This document shows positions 35,818 through 49,130 of a stretch of DNA of 64,000 bases, in pieces; positions within the stretch are counted from its first letter, which is position 1; every line of letters starts with the position of its first letter. The position numbers and the translations under genes are program-made. Under the pieces are notes generated by a model. That model ran no database searches. It saw only the letters and a program-made list of their open reading frames with translations, and was not told the DNA's origin. This DNA is from Pocillopora verrucosa (taxonomy: Eukaryota > Cnidaria > Anthozoa > Scleractinia > Pocilloporidae), in NCBI RefSeq assembly GCF_036669915.1, contig NC_089321.1, positions 8,232,449 to 8,296,448 on the forward strand, given 5' to 3'.

Positions 35818-37397
35818 CTTCGAGTTTTGTATTTCAAATTTAGCTTTAAATTATCCTTTTAAATTCGGCCATAGCGAAATAATTCCGATGTTTTTACGAA
35901 TAATTCTGTAGAGTTTAGTAGATGCACCCGACGTTAAAAACGTCTCATCAGGAAAATTTACGACCACGTCTGCAGCATACACCAACCGCGAATTCACCTC
36001 TGTTTTCGTTCACTTTTCTACCAATACTAAAAACGATCAACAGGAAAGTGATAATAAATAAATTATTTCTGTCTTTTGGCCTCGAACGCAAGTATTTCCT
36101 CTTTAGTTTGGTTGAAAAACAGACGTTTAATGCTCACTTTTTCCATTCTTTGTACGCTTAGACGTGGTTGTAAGTTTTTATCATCAGACTAATTGCTCTC
36201 CATCACTCTCGCTTCGTAGGTTTACTGTAATTTTTTTTTTTTTTTCATCAAAAATTTTCAAATCAGGAAGTGCACTTTTCAAGTCAAAATGGCCGTCAAT
36301 TCATCTCACGACAGTCGATTAAAGTTTTTTTTTAAGAAAAGGGAATTATTCATTCAGCTTGCTTATTTCCGAAAAACATTTTTGATTTATTTATAAATGA
36401 AATTGCTCTTCTACAGCCTGTTATGTTATGATGTAAATTTGACATTCTGTCAAACTAATGTGCTTAAGCAGTCAAATTTCCGAGAAGACTCTCGACGAAG
36501 CGGTAGCTTAAATCAACTATAGATCATTGCAAAGAGATAGGTAATCATTATTGAAATAACCCAGAAAAAGACCTACTAACGAGTCACGGATTGTTAGGCA
36601 ACACTCCATAAGCTCTATGTGACATTACAAACAAATGCGTGAGGTCAAACAAAGGAGTGTGTGCAAAAATATTTTTTTGTCAGATATTTTTCTCCGCGAA
36701 AATGCCGGTATCGTTTTAACTACAGATTAAAGGTCCAAATAAAGACAATTACGTACTAAAAGTTTTCTTGTGCTTTATTTTAAATGAATAAACAAGCCCA
36801 GTCCAGTTCTGCCTCTCTCTGATTGTCACGCAATGTCGCGACAGGTGCCCTGAACATCATGGCCATGTTAACGGTTACAAAAATAAAATACAGCAAAACA
36901 AAAATCCTTCTGTTTTTACTTCAAATGGCCCCATTACTTTTCAATCGTGCTAAGAAATCCTACGGATTTTCTTTTCCTCTCTATTTTTAGGGTCTAAGAG
37001 CACCTGTAAATGACGTATGATGAACTTGTAAAATTTCAACATCTCGTGTACTGCGTATCTGTGTTATGTACATTGAAGAATATTTTGCTGGCCAGCATCG
37101 AGAGGACCAGAACTATTTTATTATATATTGAAACTATTTAAATGACACTCAAAGAATTAAAATTTGCTGGTGTGTCGTGGTAAGCTCAGGAAAGAGCTGG
37201 AGAACGTGGTCTCTTAAAGCCAACTTAGAGACGAGAAGACGAATGCTACATAGAAATCATCACAACACAATTGAAAAGTATTTGTTCTCGTGCAGGATAT
37301 TACAAGGTCCTGCGCACACGAAGCTCTCACACGTCCACGTAAGCTCGCTATTGAGCTGTGAAAACAGTCATGGCTACTGAGTCTCAACAGAATTAGG
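35818..37397. other. Convergent intergenic region between the PDI and kinesin genes
   Basis: It contains AT-rich presumptive 3' UTR sequence of both genes and a poly-T run near 36231. No exon or repeat family was recognised. Confidence 0.5.
36053..36058 (+). terminator. Candidate polyadenylation signal of the PDI gene
   Basis: AATAAA occurs about 236 bases after the stop codon in an AT-rich 3' region. Confidence 0.4.
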
Positions 37398-40300
37398 TTA
37401 CAAGATGGTGCATGCGCTGCTCTCATTTCTTCTCTCTGCAGGAGCTCGACCCGTTGTTGCAGGAGCGGAGGCATGAGGAGCAGTCGTCTGAGTGTTTGAA
37501 TTCATTTCTCCGATAATGGCCCGCAGTTCGGATATCTGGAAACAAATGATTGAATAAAAGGATGATCATCTGTCACGCACGTTGGGCTACGAAATGATTG
37601 TCTCGAGAGGAAGCAGTCACTGGCCAGCTCCGATTTCGCGGTCAAATTCTCCACAAACTCCTGAGCTTCAAGGACATTGGCGTGTCAGACCATATGCCAG
37701 GTTCACATTTGAAAAGCGTCCTGTATACTGTTAGGATTAGCAATATCGACAGCGTCCAGGATCGAACTTTAGCCTTCTTGGAAACTGACAATTATGATGG
37801 ACTGTTACACTCTAAAGGGTGGGGAGGGGGGGGGGGTAATTGTCATTGACCAACAGCGCGGTGGTATATTTTTCAAATTTAAGGGTGTACATGGCGTTAT
37901 TTTTAGAGATGAGCAAGGGTTTTCCATGTTTTTCTTCAAAAATTGTCCAATCACTCGGACACAAAAGCTCACCCCTACAGGGAATAAATAAGGCCATGTG
38001 AGAGTGAACTGTAACACACTACTTTTAAATGTTTTCGTCGCCAACATAGACAGTGCACATACCGGTATATCACTTTTGCCTTCGGACTGTTTCTTGTCAC
38101 AGAGCTGGCGAAGATGATTCTGAAAGACAACAGAACTGAAGTTATAATTGTTCAGGGAGCATTATCGCAGTTCGTCTAAAAGATCAACACGTTCCTGTAA
38201 GCAGATAGCGTGGGTTAACAACCCGCTTCAGGAAATGAGTGCGATACTCTACACTAAAAATAACACTACCATCGACTTTGAAATTTGAGGAACTTTTTGT
38301 GGTTTTCAAGAATTTCCTTAGAATCTCTCCCGTGCCAAATAAGACGGTTTTTGTGAAGTACCGTTATTTTTTTGTGTGGATAACATACACTGTTTTGGAT
38401 AGGGAAACAATTTAACATGGGGAATTTACTTGAACAGGGTTGGTTTCTAGAAGTGTCCTAAAGATTTTTGTTAAGGGTTGTTGCCAAAAATTAGTCTGCG
38501 ATTTCAGGTATTGTTATTGCATCAACGACTGGAACCCTACCAAATTCACCAGTTGGAAGGGAAAACGGAAAGCTCTCTCTCCGAGAAAAAAATGTAGGCA
38601 ATCGCTCGGGATGGTGTTACTTTACGATACACTGAAAAATAAGTCATCAACCTACCATTTTGTCTTGGAGTCGTTTGTTCTGCTTCTTTAATGTTGCATT
38701 GTCTGCCATTCCTTTTACTACAGCTGGAGTGAGAGACACCTACAGAACAGTGTTTCCCAGATTGAATCAATTTTGCAGTCAACATAGTTCACAGGACATG
38801 ATTCCTGTTTAAGTCTGTAGTGAAATCAGCCTGAAAAACTTAAGGTAGTATTGAGTTCATACTCACGTTTTTCTTTAGTGTTTCTGCTCTCATAATTGCT
38901 TTGGTATCTTTTCCTTTCTTGGCAGTTTTGTTGACCGGTTTCTTGTCGACCACTTGCTTTCCCCAGAGTTGTATAATGACCTCCTTGTTTTTCAGAAACT
39001 GGATTAACTGAAAAGTAATTACGAGAAGTGATGTGACTATTTTAATCTCACTTTCCCTACCAAAGAAATCAATGTGACCAATAAAAAGGGCTAGAGTGGT
39101 ACAGTAAGAATAACAGGTAAGGAATCACACTGCGCTCGCTACGAGCGCTGCGAGCTCCGCTACTACTTTCTCAGATTTCCGTCATCGGAAAATTATGCTT
39201 ACATGAATATCAGACTGTCATTCTACTCCGAATATAGTGTACCATTTTGGCTAACCAGTCCCAGAAGTTTCGAAATGACAGCAATCTTCTGCAACCGCAT
39301 TACATCATGGCATCCCTTATCCGAGTAATTTTAACTTCTCCGTCTATGGTAAAGATGACACCTTTGTGTGTGAGCTTGTAAACGAAAGCTACTTTCTGTA
39401 TTTCTTGTGGTACAGTTTATTATGCTGTACAAGGTGGCTCTAACTTTAAAGTCAGTTCATGAAACCCTAAAATGAACGGTACAGAGAAGCACTTTCAAAT
39501 GGTACATTGTACCTATAAAACTGTTTGGTTCTCGAGTTTCAAAAGTGGAATTGAAAGAGGAAGCATTCAGTTTGAAGCTCCTAAAACTTTGAGTTACCTT
39601 CGGTGGAACTCTCTCAAAACTGAAAGTTCTTTCGTAGTTAAATTCGGGATTCCTTGTTCCAGATTTTACTTCCGTCTTAAGATCCGCTTCAAGGTACATG
39701 GAATATTTACAGTACACGTCCTGTTTTGAGAAAAAGAGAGTCTTGATATCGTTTAAAGGCAGCAGTCATATATAAAAAGTGGTGAAATACAAAAACACCG
39801 AAGTGTTATTAATCGTCTCACGATGAAGTAACTTCTGATGTGGTTCACGATGTTTCGACTACATCCTACTTGCATTCTTCAACCGGTGAGGTCCAGTAGT
39901 TATGGGTCACATTTTAAGGAATTTTCCCTTTTTCCCCGCGAAGTTTTTAAACTTTTAATTACCAGTTCCCATTAAATCTCTCTGATGTCACCCTTTGTCT
40001 AATCTAAGCAGTAAAAACGGAAATCAATACTTAGATCTTACCGTGTAGCGCTTTGGAATTCCCTTTGCACTCTGCACTCGCACCACAAACACAAGCTTTC
40101 TACCTTCCTGTAGAAGAGAAACACGTACTGTCACATTTCAAATTTCCTCAGCTGTTCACCCCAGGAGCTTAATGTCAAATCTTTTGAGAATCCTCTTTTC
40201 TTGCATGAGTTATCAATTCCTTACAACGGCCGTTTTTATGCTCTCGAGACGACTTTAACGTCTTAGACAACTTTAACGCTATCGATGACTGAAGATCGGT

Positions 40301-43300
40301 GGGTGAGAAAAACAGAAAAGACTAAGTAATGCACCAAGGCGGAAGAAAGATGGTTAAGAGTTAAGAATTTAGAAAGATTTACCAGTTGACTAGGATCGTC
40401 AATAAAGATGTCATCTTCTTCTGTGATTTCTTTTCCATTTTCGTTTAAAGGAACGACTTCTACCTACGGGAAAAGACACAGATATGCCAAGTTCAAAGTT
40501 GCTGAAGAGGCCATAGACGCCATGTTGAAGGCAAGGGGATCGGGTTGGAATAAAAAAGAAAGCGGGACAGTACTTACATTAAGATAGCCCAGTTCTTTTC
40601 CTTTATAATCAGTGATACTTAGCTGTTCTCTCATATCAAGCTGAAAGGGAAACAAGAAGAAATCAAGACATGTTTGCCTTAAAACGAAAAATCAGACGTT
40701 TGGAAAACATGAGAAGCTTCTGAAAACGAATTGAGGCAATGTTTAATAATGATTTAAGTAACTTGAGTGACAAGTGCACGGCATTCAGTAATCTAAAAGA
40801 CGGTATAAAAATCTTCTTGGTCCGGCCATGTCCTCGTCTATCGTCAATCGGTCACTTTATCAACTTTGATGCGATTCAATCAAGTTGTAACGAAAATAAA
40901 TGGAAGGGTGAAAATAAGAAGCAAGGCAGGAGACTCCGAGGTATTTTTTTGATTTAGGCTTTACGGCTACAGAAAAATAAAAACGTGTTATAGGAAAAAA
41001 GCAACCGAACAAACGACACTCATCTAGCTATTACTGAACTAAAATTTTCGAGACAATAATAAGCTAAAGGGAACCAGGATAATTAAAAATAAGGGAAAAT
41101 AACACAGATCATTACAGCAAACAATTAGGGCATGCTTACCACATATCCCAGACTCTGCATAGGAACAGCCACACAGCCAATCAGACTCTCGACATCCGGG
41201 CTTTCAGTAAAAGGATCTTTCTCGTCTTCGAGCTGCCAATCATCGCCGTCTTCGAAATTTTCGTACATTTCGTCCATGACGTATTTCCTGTTGATAAACT
41301 TGGCTTTTGGCCAGAGGTATTCGACGCCAGTTTGTAAGTCCCGCATGACTACGTATGGCTAGCACGCAAAAAAAAAAATAAAACATCATGCATTGCGAAT
41401 TCCTTGTTGCATAATGTTAGAATTCAAGATGAGTTTATCGTGTGAAGCGGACAACATAAACGGTGTCACACTGTTATACACAAATTGACAAAATAACACA
41501 AAGAGAATGTACCTCGGGTCTTCCTTCGGGGAGTCCGCGAGCCTTGGCAGAGACAACGGAGACTTCAAACGAAACCTGGAAAATAAGGGAAAGAGATCAG
41601 ACTCATGACGATTTCTTAGAGGCTCCTTTGGACAAATGTAGCCACACAGTATTACATGCATTGTAAGATACAAAATGGAGATTCTTTTTTAGTACCTTCT
41701 TATCCAACTCTTGACTGATGGCATTTGCTTCATTTACCATCGGCATCAGATCTGCCAGATCTTCTCGTAACAACATTGCTTCTGAATATATGAAGGCAAC
41801 AGGGAGTGAATTTCTAAAGCTGGAAATGTTTCCTTCGATTGACGATGAACAGCCAACTAATTGGCTGATGAACGACTGACTGACTGACTAACAGCCGACC
41901 GACTAACTGATAAACTGACTGATTTACTGACTGAATGAAGGAGTAACTGACATCCGGACCGACTGTCTAACTGACTGACCGAGTAACTTACAAACCAGCT
42001 GACCACCCAACCGACTGACTGGTTGACTGACCGACTCACTGACTGATCAACTGACATTACATTTCACTGTCAAATGGACTGACTGGTTCATCCACCGAAA
42101 TCAACAGCTACTCAACTCAACATCTTCTTCACCTTTTGACTCCTGATCATCCACGTCAAGTCCGGCGTTCTTGGCGATTTCCTCCTGCGCCATTTCATAT
42201 GTTATGTCCGCCTGCTTCAAAGAAGACGACTGCGCCTCAGCAGGATGATGAAAGACATAAAGGTGACTTGTGCCAAACATAACTCTACAGACACACCCAA
42301 AAAAACACATGTAAGACGCAGGGAAATTAAAGTCAGAGTCAGGTTCCGTTGTCAAATTATTCCATGCCCGTCTCACACCTAATAGTTCCGGCATCACCTG
42401 CGTGTAAAGGTGTGCGAGGTTGAGCTTTCTCGGGTGCTCTTAATACTGGAAGGATTGTGACTATTTTGAACTATCGTCTTCATTGTCTAGCGCTGAACAC
42501 TCCATTGCATTTTTTGAACAGTTCTGACCGGTGCACACCTACCCTTCCCCTACCCCAAAATTAACAATGACTTGTTACCAGTTGTTAGGGGAGTTAGGTT
42601 GGTTAGAGGTTTATGGGAAGGGCGGGCGCGCAGTTGCTCAGATATACTGACATTGACCCCTGCAGCTCGTATTACGATCGTAAATTCTGCAAACATATCC
42701 CATCATTGTAGCGGGTGGTTACCTGTCCAGATGGTGAAGTTCTTCTTCTTCGTCATCATCAACCGGTTCTCCATTGACGAGGACTTTAGCTTCGCCAAAG
42801 GTTTTGATTGTGATCTTTTTAGAACCTTCATTTTTAATTTCACAGTGTTGCTTCAGGATGCTAAACAAATAAAAACAGCCAAGACGGATACGGAAATAGG
42901 TAAAAATTAGGTAATTACATAATGAGAAATATTTATCGTAATTCGATGTCAATTACGAGTAGTCCTCCAGAAAAAGAAGGTACAAAAGATGTTGAAGATT
43001 TCTCCTCCCTAGGGATTTGAACCACGCCCTACTGTAATTTCTGGAACGAATCTCATTCTACTAAACCGGAGTGTTGAGAACTCGTGGAGGAGGAAAATGG
43101 ACGGGCTCGGTTGTCGAGTAAAGAAAGCTGATATCCGACAAGGTTTAAAGACAACTTACTTTAATCCATGAAGAACAATGTCTGCTGGCGGATCACCCTT
43201 TTTGTTGCCGACTTTAACGACTCCTAGCATTTGAAAAGTAAAACAAATTGAGATCACAGAAAGCAGAAAAGTGCCATAACCTTTATTCAAGATGACATAG

Positions 43301-44326
43301 CATACCTGATTTAACCATGTGCACAATCATTCCCGTCAGCTGGGGATCTGGGTTCAAGTTCCACAGATGAGGAGTTGACTGACGTTCTTTCTTTTCAGCT
43401 TCTTTATCCTGATGGAAAACAGGTGAAACGCACAGGAAACACGTCAGAAATAAACAAAAATTATCAATGTGCAGAACGAAAAAACAAATACGCAAATGTA
43501 CTACTATTGAGAGGTATCATGCTCATAGAGTACTCTTCACGATTAATATTGTTGTCAAACCAAAACTAAGTAGTGAACTAAACCGCGAGTCAGAAAAACG
43601 AAAAATTCAGAAAGAGCTAAATAAGACCACAAAGAAAACAAGCAAGCTTTCCCAAGAGTATGTGCGGGAAAACGCGTCGGGTACTCGCGTTTGGTTTTTT
43701 AACTATGCATCTGATTGGTTGAGGAGGTGGCTATTACAAAGTTTGTCAAAGTGAAATGGCTACCATCCTAGAACAGCGAAATGAAATCACGCCCGTTGAT
43801 GCCCGTTGAGTTCCTATTAACTGTTGTACAGCAATACCTTTAGTTTGGTTTCACAACTCTGGTCAAAAAATTTTCTCTGTGTAACCACCAAGAAGGTAAT
43901 CGCGGTGTCAAGAAGCCTGCTGGCATTTACGCAACAAAATTGTGGCCACAATGATTCGAATTAAACATTATTTGAATAATCTAATACAGAACAGTTAATG
44001 TTCCACCTTGATATCCTTTTTATTTTCAGCAACTCTATCATCCCAACTCTTATTCATGTCCTGTGTTTCCTGCTCTGTTTGTGCCATAGATGCTTTTATC
44101 TCCTCTTCAATCTGTTTCCTGAGTTCGGCCATTTCCTCTTCAGACAATCCTTCCTTCTCGCCGTCATCATCGTCATCGTCGGCTGATATCTTCACAGATT
44201 CGCCTGCTTGAGCTTTCTTTAACATTTCCATGAGTTTGTCATTTTCTTCTTTCAACTCCCTGATCAGTTTCTCTGTAGGATCCTCGTTGACTTTCGCCGA
44301 TGTTTTGATCTGTTTAGCACGGTCAG
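37398..44326 (-). CDS. KIF28: KIF28-like kinesin-3 tail (neck, FHA, C2-like region), reading frame intact
   Basis: Sixteen minus-strand exons join without a lesion: 44326-44007, 43408-43306, 43223-43160, 42860-42723, 42284-42133, 41781-41696, 41575-41513, 41358-41140, 40640-40578, 40463-40383, 40107-40042, 39720-39598, 39007-38867, 38739-38656, 38119-38063 and 37535-37398 (stop), about 1.9 kb. The first encodes the end of a kinesin motor and neck (ADRAKQIKTSAKVNEDPTEK) and a coiled coil with an acidic stretch. The next four form an FHA domain (HLWNLNPDPQLTGMIVHM, GDPPADIVLHGL, KVLVNGEPV, RVMFGTSHLYVFHHP), typical of kinesin-3. Later exons contain helical and beta-rich segments with a possible C2-like fold (VSFEVSVVSAKARGLPEG, VFVVRVQSAKGIPKRY). 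The order fits KIF28/KLP-6-type kinesins. The upstream motor exons are damaged, so a full-length motor is doubtful. Confidence 0.75.
39780..39905. repeat. Interspersed repeat fragment ('cacgatgtttcgactac' type)
   Basis: It contains ttaatcgtctcacgatgaag and cacgatgtttcgactacatc with a loosely mirrored arrangement, similar in style to 44560-45010. It lies in a kinesin intron. Confidence 0.35.
41860..42085. repeat. Decayed (ACTG)n tetranucleotide satellite in a kinesin intron
   Basis: Many interrupted CTGA/ACTG/CCGA units recur in 4-bp phase across more than 200 bp. The resulting minus-strand open frame (SVSQSVSRS-like) is an artefact. Confidence 0.85.
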
Positions 44327-44559
44327 CTGTCATAGAATTATGAAGTTGAATTTTGATATGTTCTACTGTTATGATCTATCAGAACACTCGTACACAATTA
44401 ACGTTATAGAAATTTTGTTTCCACCGTTTTGCGTAATTTTAAAAATGATCACAAAATTATTGTGGCATAGGAAGGGAAAACTTAATTTTTCTCCAAGATT
44501 CTAAACAATGGCTAAAAAAGAGTCTTAGACTGGTGTCTTGAAATAAGTTCTTTGAAAAA

Positions 44560-45010
44560 TGTTGTTGGTGACTGACGTTTCGACTATCTGTGCGATAGTC
44601 ATCTTCAGAGTCAAGTGGGAGTAGTTGTCAGTCGATGATGTTATAAGGTCTGGTCTGTTGAACGTGATTGGTCTGTTTAGCCGTGATGTGATTGGCTGGA
44701 AGACTCGTGTAGAGTGTTAACAGTCATTGGTCGGTTTCGATCCGTCTGTTGTTTGTCGGTCTGTTTGTCGGTTGTTCACGTCGTTAATGAGTCGTTTGTA
44801 AGGTGCTGGTAATTGTTGACATCTGTTGAGAGGCGTCTGTTCTAAGTTAGTGAACCAGCTTTCCAGAGTCAGTCGTTGAAAATAGTTTTACTGTAGGTTA
44901 AGCATTTAGCAGAGTCCCAGTCGATTCTGTGATTAGTTTGTCGGTGATGTTCAGAAATGTGATTGTTTGCATCGCCATTTCTAGTTGCGTTTAAAAGTTG
45001 TTTTGTTAAA
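44560..45010. repeat. Interspersed repeat ('gacgtttcgactatctgtgcgatagtc' element)
   Basis: The element begins tgactgacgtttcgactatc and contains a short hairpin (gactatctgtgcgatagtc) and GT-rich sequence (gtctgtttgtcggt). It lies in the intron between the damaged motor and intact tail of the kinesin gene. Confidence 0.5.
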
Positions 45011-45214
45011 CACAAAAAAGCCTATGCCGATCATCTTTTTTTTTTTTTTTGCACGATTTTGCGCTCATAAATTAGTTTAAGTAGTAAGTTGAAGTAAGTA
45101 TACACTCTTTATTTAAAGAGGGCAGCACTTTAAGAGCCAAAAGGCTAATAACCATGAGGTCCTATAAAAATCTCTTAATAAGAAAGACATCTAGGAAGAC
45201 AGCATAAAACTCAC

Positions 45215-48200
45215 CATATCTTAAGGGTTGAGAAGAGTTTCATCATAGTTTATGTCCGCAGGACTGATGGCAAAGCAATCTGATTTGATGAGATGTAAAC
45301 TTAATTTTTAAATTAGGACCTTTAGGTCCTTTACACCCCTAACATCAGTATGCATATTCTCCACAACTGTTCTCTATACATTTCCAAGAGGGCGACGATG
45401 GAGAATTTGTTTAACAATCAAGTAGGTGCTTGTCGGTGATCCTTCTCCTCTATCCACATGACTTTGTGTTTGATATCAGGTTTAATGGTAGTCACGGAGA
45501 AATTAGAGTGCTAGTCACTCTTAGGGGCTATGGGGTTACACCAGCCAAGTTTGAAAATTTAATTGTTCATTCCTTACCATCATGGTTTTACTGTTGGCCA
45601 CCACAAGAGCGTTTTTCAAAGTTTTGTCAAAACTGAATCTCTGAATGGAACGGTAAAATTTGAAAACAAATACTTGTAACTAGTGAATGAATAAAATTCT
45701 TGTTGATGATCAAAATGTATAACGATCTCTAAAGAGCATTACTGAATAAAATTATCATAGCTTTAACCTCTGACACATTTTCCCAGCGGCCTTGTCTACA
45801 AGAGCGGAAAGTTAATCAATGAGTTACCAGTTGAGAATTAATTAAGCTAGTTGCATATTAAGTCATTTGTTTGTCGCATGACATAGGATTGGAATAAGTT
45901 CTACTCTAAAAATGTCCCTGTTTCTGGTAACTAATTTAACATAAATTCATATCTGAAAATTAAAGAATAATTTTATATGAGGAGTCTTACAGTGCTTGAG
46001 ACATCCCTTCTGGTGTGAGAAACCACTGACTTATAGCAATAAAACTTCCTGATATGCTCCAAAATTTCAATATGTTGTTCATGCCTCACCGCATATCCCA
46101 CCTTTGAAACATCTTGCAAACCCTCCCTCCCCCCCTCCCCCTGTTTCCATCAGCTTATAAGTTTGAGTTCATTACTGACCTGCAATAACATTTCCTAAAC
46201 TAGACAATGACTGATTGATGGCAGCTCCTTCTTTCAGTCTATCTCCTGTTTCTCCAGTAGAATCTGCTCTCTCACTATGACAGCAAGATAATTTTGAATT
46301 GGCAATATTACTTACAGATAACATCATTGTTGGTACAGCAACATCTATGGGCCAACTCTTTTGGAGTCAGAGGTGTAGGATTTTTTTATCTTCAAAGAAT
46401 CAGGATCAGTAAGGGAAAGGACCAGATCATATCTTGAGACAACCAAAAATTGTAAAGGATTCCTGAAGAGTTGATAAAACCTTGTCTCCAGTATTTTTTC
46501 ATATAAAATTAGGGATTTCAGAGAAATTATGATTCATGAAGGGGACCTTTCTTTCCCTATATTTGTTTAGGTTTACTTTGCTTATATTGTCAGTTTAATT
46601 CTTTTCAAAAAAGCAAAACTTATGGCACTGCTGTAAATTAAAAACTGCACATTATTCTACTTTTTATAAGGCAGATGAGATCTGTCTGCAGATATGAGCT
46701 GGCAAGACTAATAAGGTTGTAGCTTTTGATTTGCAGTGTTGGCAGATACCCACATAAAAAACTCTTGAAAGAATGCATACCCCATTTACTGGTAAGACCT
46801 TTGTACCTCACTTATTGGGTAAGTTATGAAACAGGCAAAATAGTTTCAAAGACAAAAAAAAAACCACTGACCTTCCAGCCAAGTCAACCAAGTTGATAAG
46901 AGATGTTTTAGCTGTCTCCTCCCCAGCCTCATTCTTCCTCTTTTGCACGAATTTCACACCAACTATAGTGTGTGCACGGCTGAAAAATTCACAAGTTCAA
47001 AATTAAATTAATTTAAATCATGAATGAAAAATATGTAACCAGTATGATGGATTTTTTCATGAAGACAAAGTCCTGGGCTATACGAGTACCAAGAGCATTC
47101 TTCACCAGAGCAAGAAATGATAAATTTTTGGCCACATGATGGGGATTTGGCAACAGTAAAAGTTTTCCATGGAAGGAATATTCAAAATTCCTCCCACAAC
47201 AGATTTTTAGATTACATACCTGCTTGTTGCGTTCATGTTTTGTGGCTGCTACAGTCCTGTTTGTTGTTCCTTCCTCCATGCGCATTTCAATATCTTTGTA
47301 TTCACTAACAGGCACAGTCTTCAGTCCGTCAGCATAGAATCCTTTTGAAGGATGTTGGCGCACCCGCAAGCCACCCTTATTGGTGGAAGGGTTCAAAAGG
47401 TCACGCACCTTCTCATTGTAGATTTCAAGCATACTGAAAAACACCTGCAATTTAACATCAACTGTGAGCAATATTTTACTCCTGAAGAGTTTGTTGATCT
47501 CTTAAATCTTTTGTATACATTATGTCAGAAGTCCTGAGATCAGTTATGGTATGACATCCATCCAGGCATGCTCTTGCATTACAGGGTTTTATTGACAAAT
47601 AAATCCTGCTGTTGGCATTTCCAAGGAAAACACTTATGTGTCCTGCAGAAAAGTCAGCTCAGCAGCATCATACAAATAAGTACATAAATACATAAGTGGC
47701 AGCCTGATTGATGTCAAAGTAGCATTTGGTGGTCTCAGCACTACAACAGGTGCGGCAAAACTGGTTTCTTAAAATGGTGGTTACTTAATTTCCTTTAAAA
47801 TTCAGATAAACCACAAATTTGTGTAATATCTTTAGCCAAAATTCTAAGAAATTAAACAAGTACCTCAAATTGTGCCTCATCTCCTCCTTGCTTTTTCTCA
47901 TCAATTCCTTTGAAAATTTCTTCACAAAAGATTGGTACAATGCCTGTAATCAAATGTAGAATAATTGTTTTGGAATTAATTACTTCCCATACAGGGGCAA
48001 TATTCTCCTTACTAAAGAGATGTAAACTACTAGACTTGACAATCAACCATTGTTCAGGATTCTACCTTTAAAGGACCTGTAAATAAGACAAATTGAATGT
48101 AATGAACTGGGAAAACAGTAGAATCAAAACTAGGTGAATTAAAGTGAGATGCTGTAAATGTTAAGTCAATAACACCAAAAAAAATATAATAAAAAAAAAA

Positions 48201-49130
48201 AAGCAAAGCAAAGAAAGAGAGAATGGACTGATGTTACCTTTGTTTGTACCATATCCAACATTGACCAAGATTTCCCTGAACCAGTCTGTCCATAGGCAAA
48301 GAGTGACGTGTTGAATCCTTCCCAAGCATTTTTTCAGAACTCCTTTACCAAGATCATTATACACTTTCATCTATAAAATCAATAGACAATCTCTTAGTCA
48401 AATGTGGCACAAAAGGTCTGAATATTATTTGAAGCCTTTTTTTTCCCCTAACTTTGTCAATCTCCCCTCCTCTATAACAAATTTTTTTTACAAATTCTGT
48501 GGCTGTCTGTGATTGTGTGATTGTGTTTAGAGTTTTGTGTGAGGAAAAAAGGATCAGACTTTGAGTGATGCTTTTTCTACAAAGAGTAGCTGAAATGAAG
48601 ATCCACATCAATAGCACACCAAGACATCAATACTGAATCAAAGGGAAAATCCTTTTAAAAAAGGGTGTGGTCACAAGACCCCCTGCCATAAGTCTGTCCT
48701 TGCACCGCAAGGAAATGTCATAGTGAAAGAAGCAGTGTGACAGGCATATGCATGGGGTCAGGGGAACTGACTCTCCCATAACTTGAGGAATGATTCTGAT
48801 TTCCACAGGTCATGATTTCCCAGCCTACTGGTAAGAAAGGAGCGCCGGCCTCCATCCTTGAGAGAATCACCCCATCAGTCTTCTCATAAGATCACACTTC
48901 TGACAAATAATTGTTTTCTGTAGTACCTGATCAGCATATTTTGGATTGGTAGCTCCCAGGTAGCCGTTTGGTTTTTCTTCGAATCCGTCATGAGACCAAT
49001 AACTGTAGTCGAACGTGAATTTTTTGGGTTCTTCACCAGGCTCTTCTGGATTTGTTAAGTACGTTGTTTGACCTTTCATTTCAACTATCAAAGTTGCATT
49101 TCGGGCCTTTTCACGTTTATTGTGTGAAGT
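45215..49130 (-). pseudogene. KIF28: KIF28-like motor domain exons carrying several frameshifts and splice-site losses
   Basis: Nine exon-like segments follow kinesin motor order: about 49130-48927, 48370-48238 (P-loop), 47943-47864, 47444-47220, 46979-46872 (switch II, NLVDLAGS-like), 46274-46180 ([13 protein letters not shown]), 45804-45768, 45653-45578 and 45283-45215. Lesions are visible. The P-loop exon has one extra A (48329-48334) and one missing base near 48258, putting GQTGSGKS out of frame. The next damaged exon has an extra A at 47238-47241, separating TVAAT from NMNATSS. The 45804 exon has CG where the acceptor AG should be. The 45653 exon lacks an AG and has lost a T, creating TGA. 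The 45283 exon has several indels within ISPADINYDETL. The first motor exon (VRVRPF) was not found. This suggests motor loss; assembly error is the alternative. Confidence 0.6.
45327..45540 (+). mobile_element. Family B MITE copy in the damaged part of the kinesin gene
   Basis: It begins cctttacacccctaacatca and ends gtcactcttaggggctatgg. The interior matches 55708-55919. It lies between the two most damaged motor exons. Confidence 0.65.

Noticed and set aside
41857..42057. Minus-strand open frame rich in Ser, Val and Gln
   Set aside because: It is a translation of the decayed ACTG satellite in a kinesin intron.
43010..43080. Possible minus-strand tRNA (ggttcaaatccctagggagg)
   Set aside because: A B-box-like segment is present but no matching acceptor stem or clear anticodon arm; more likely a degraded SINE.
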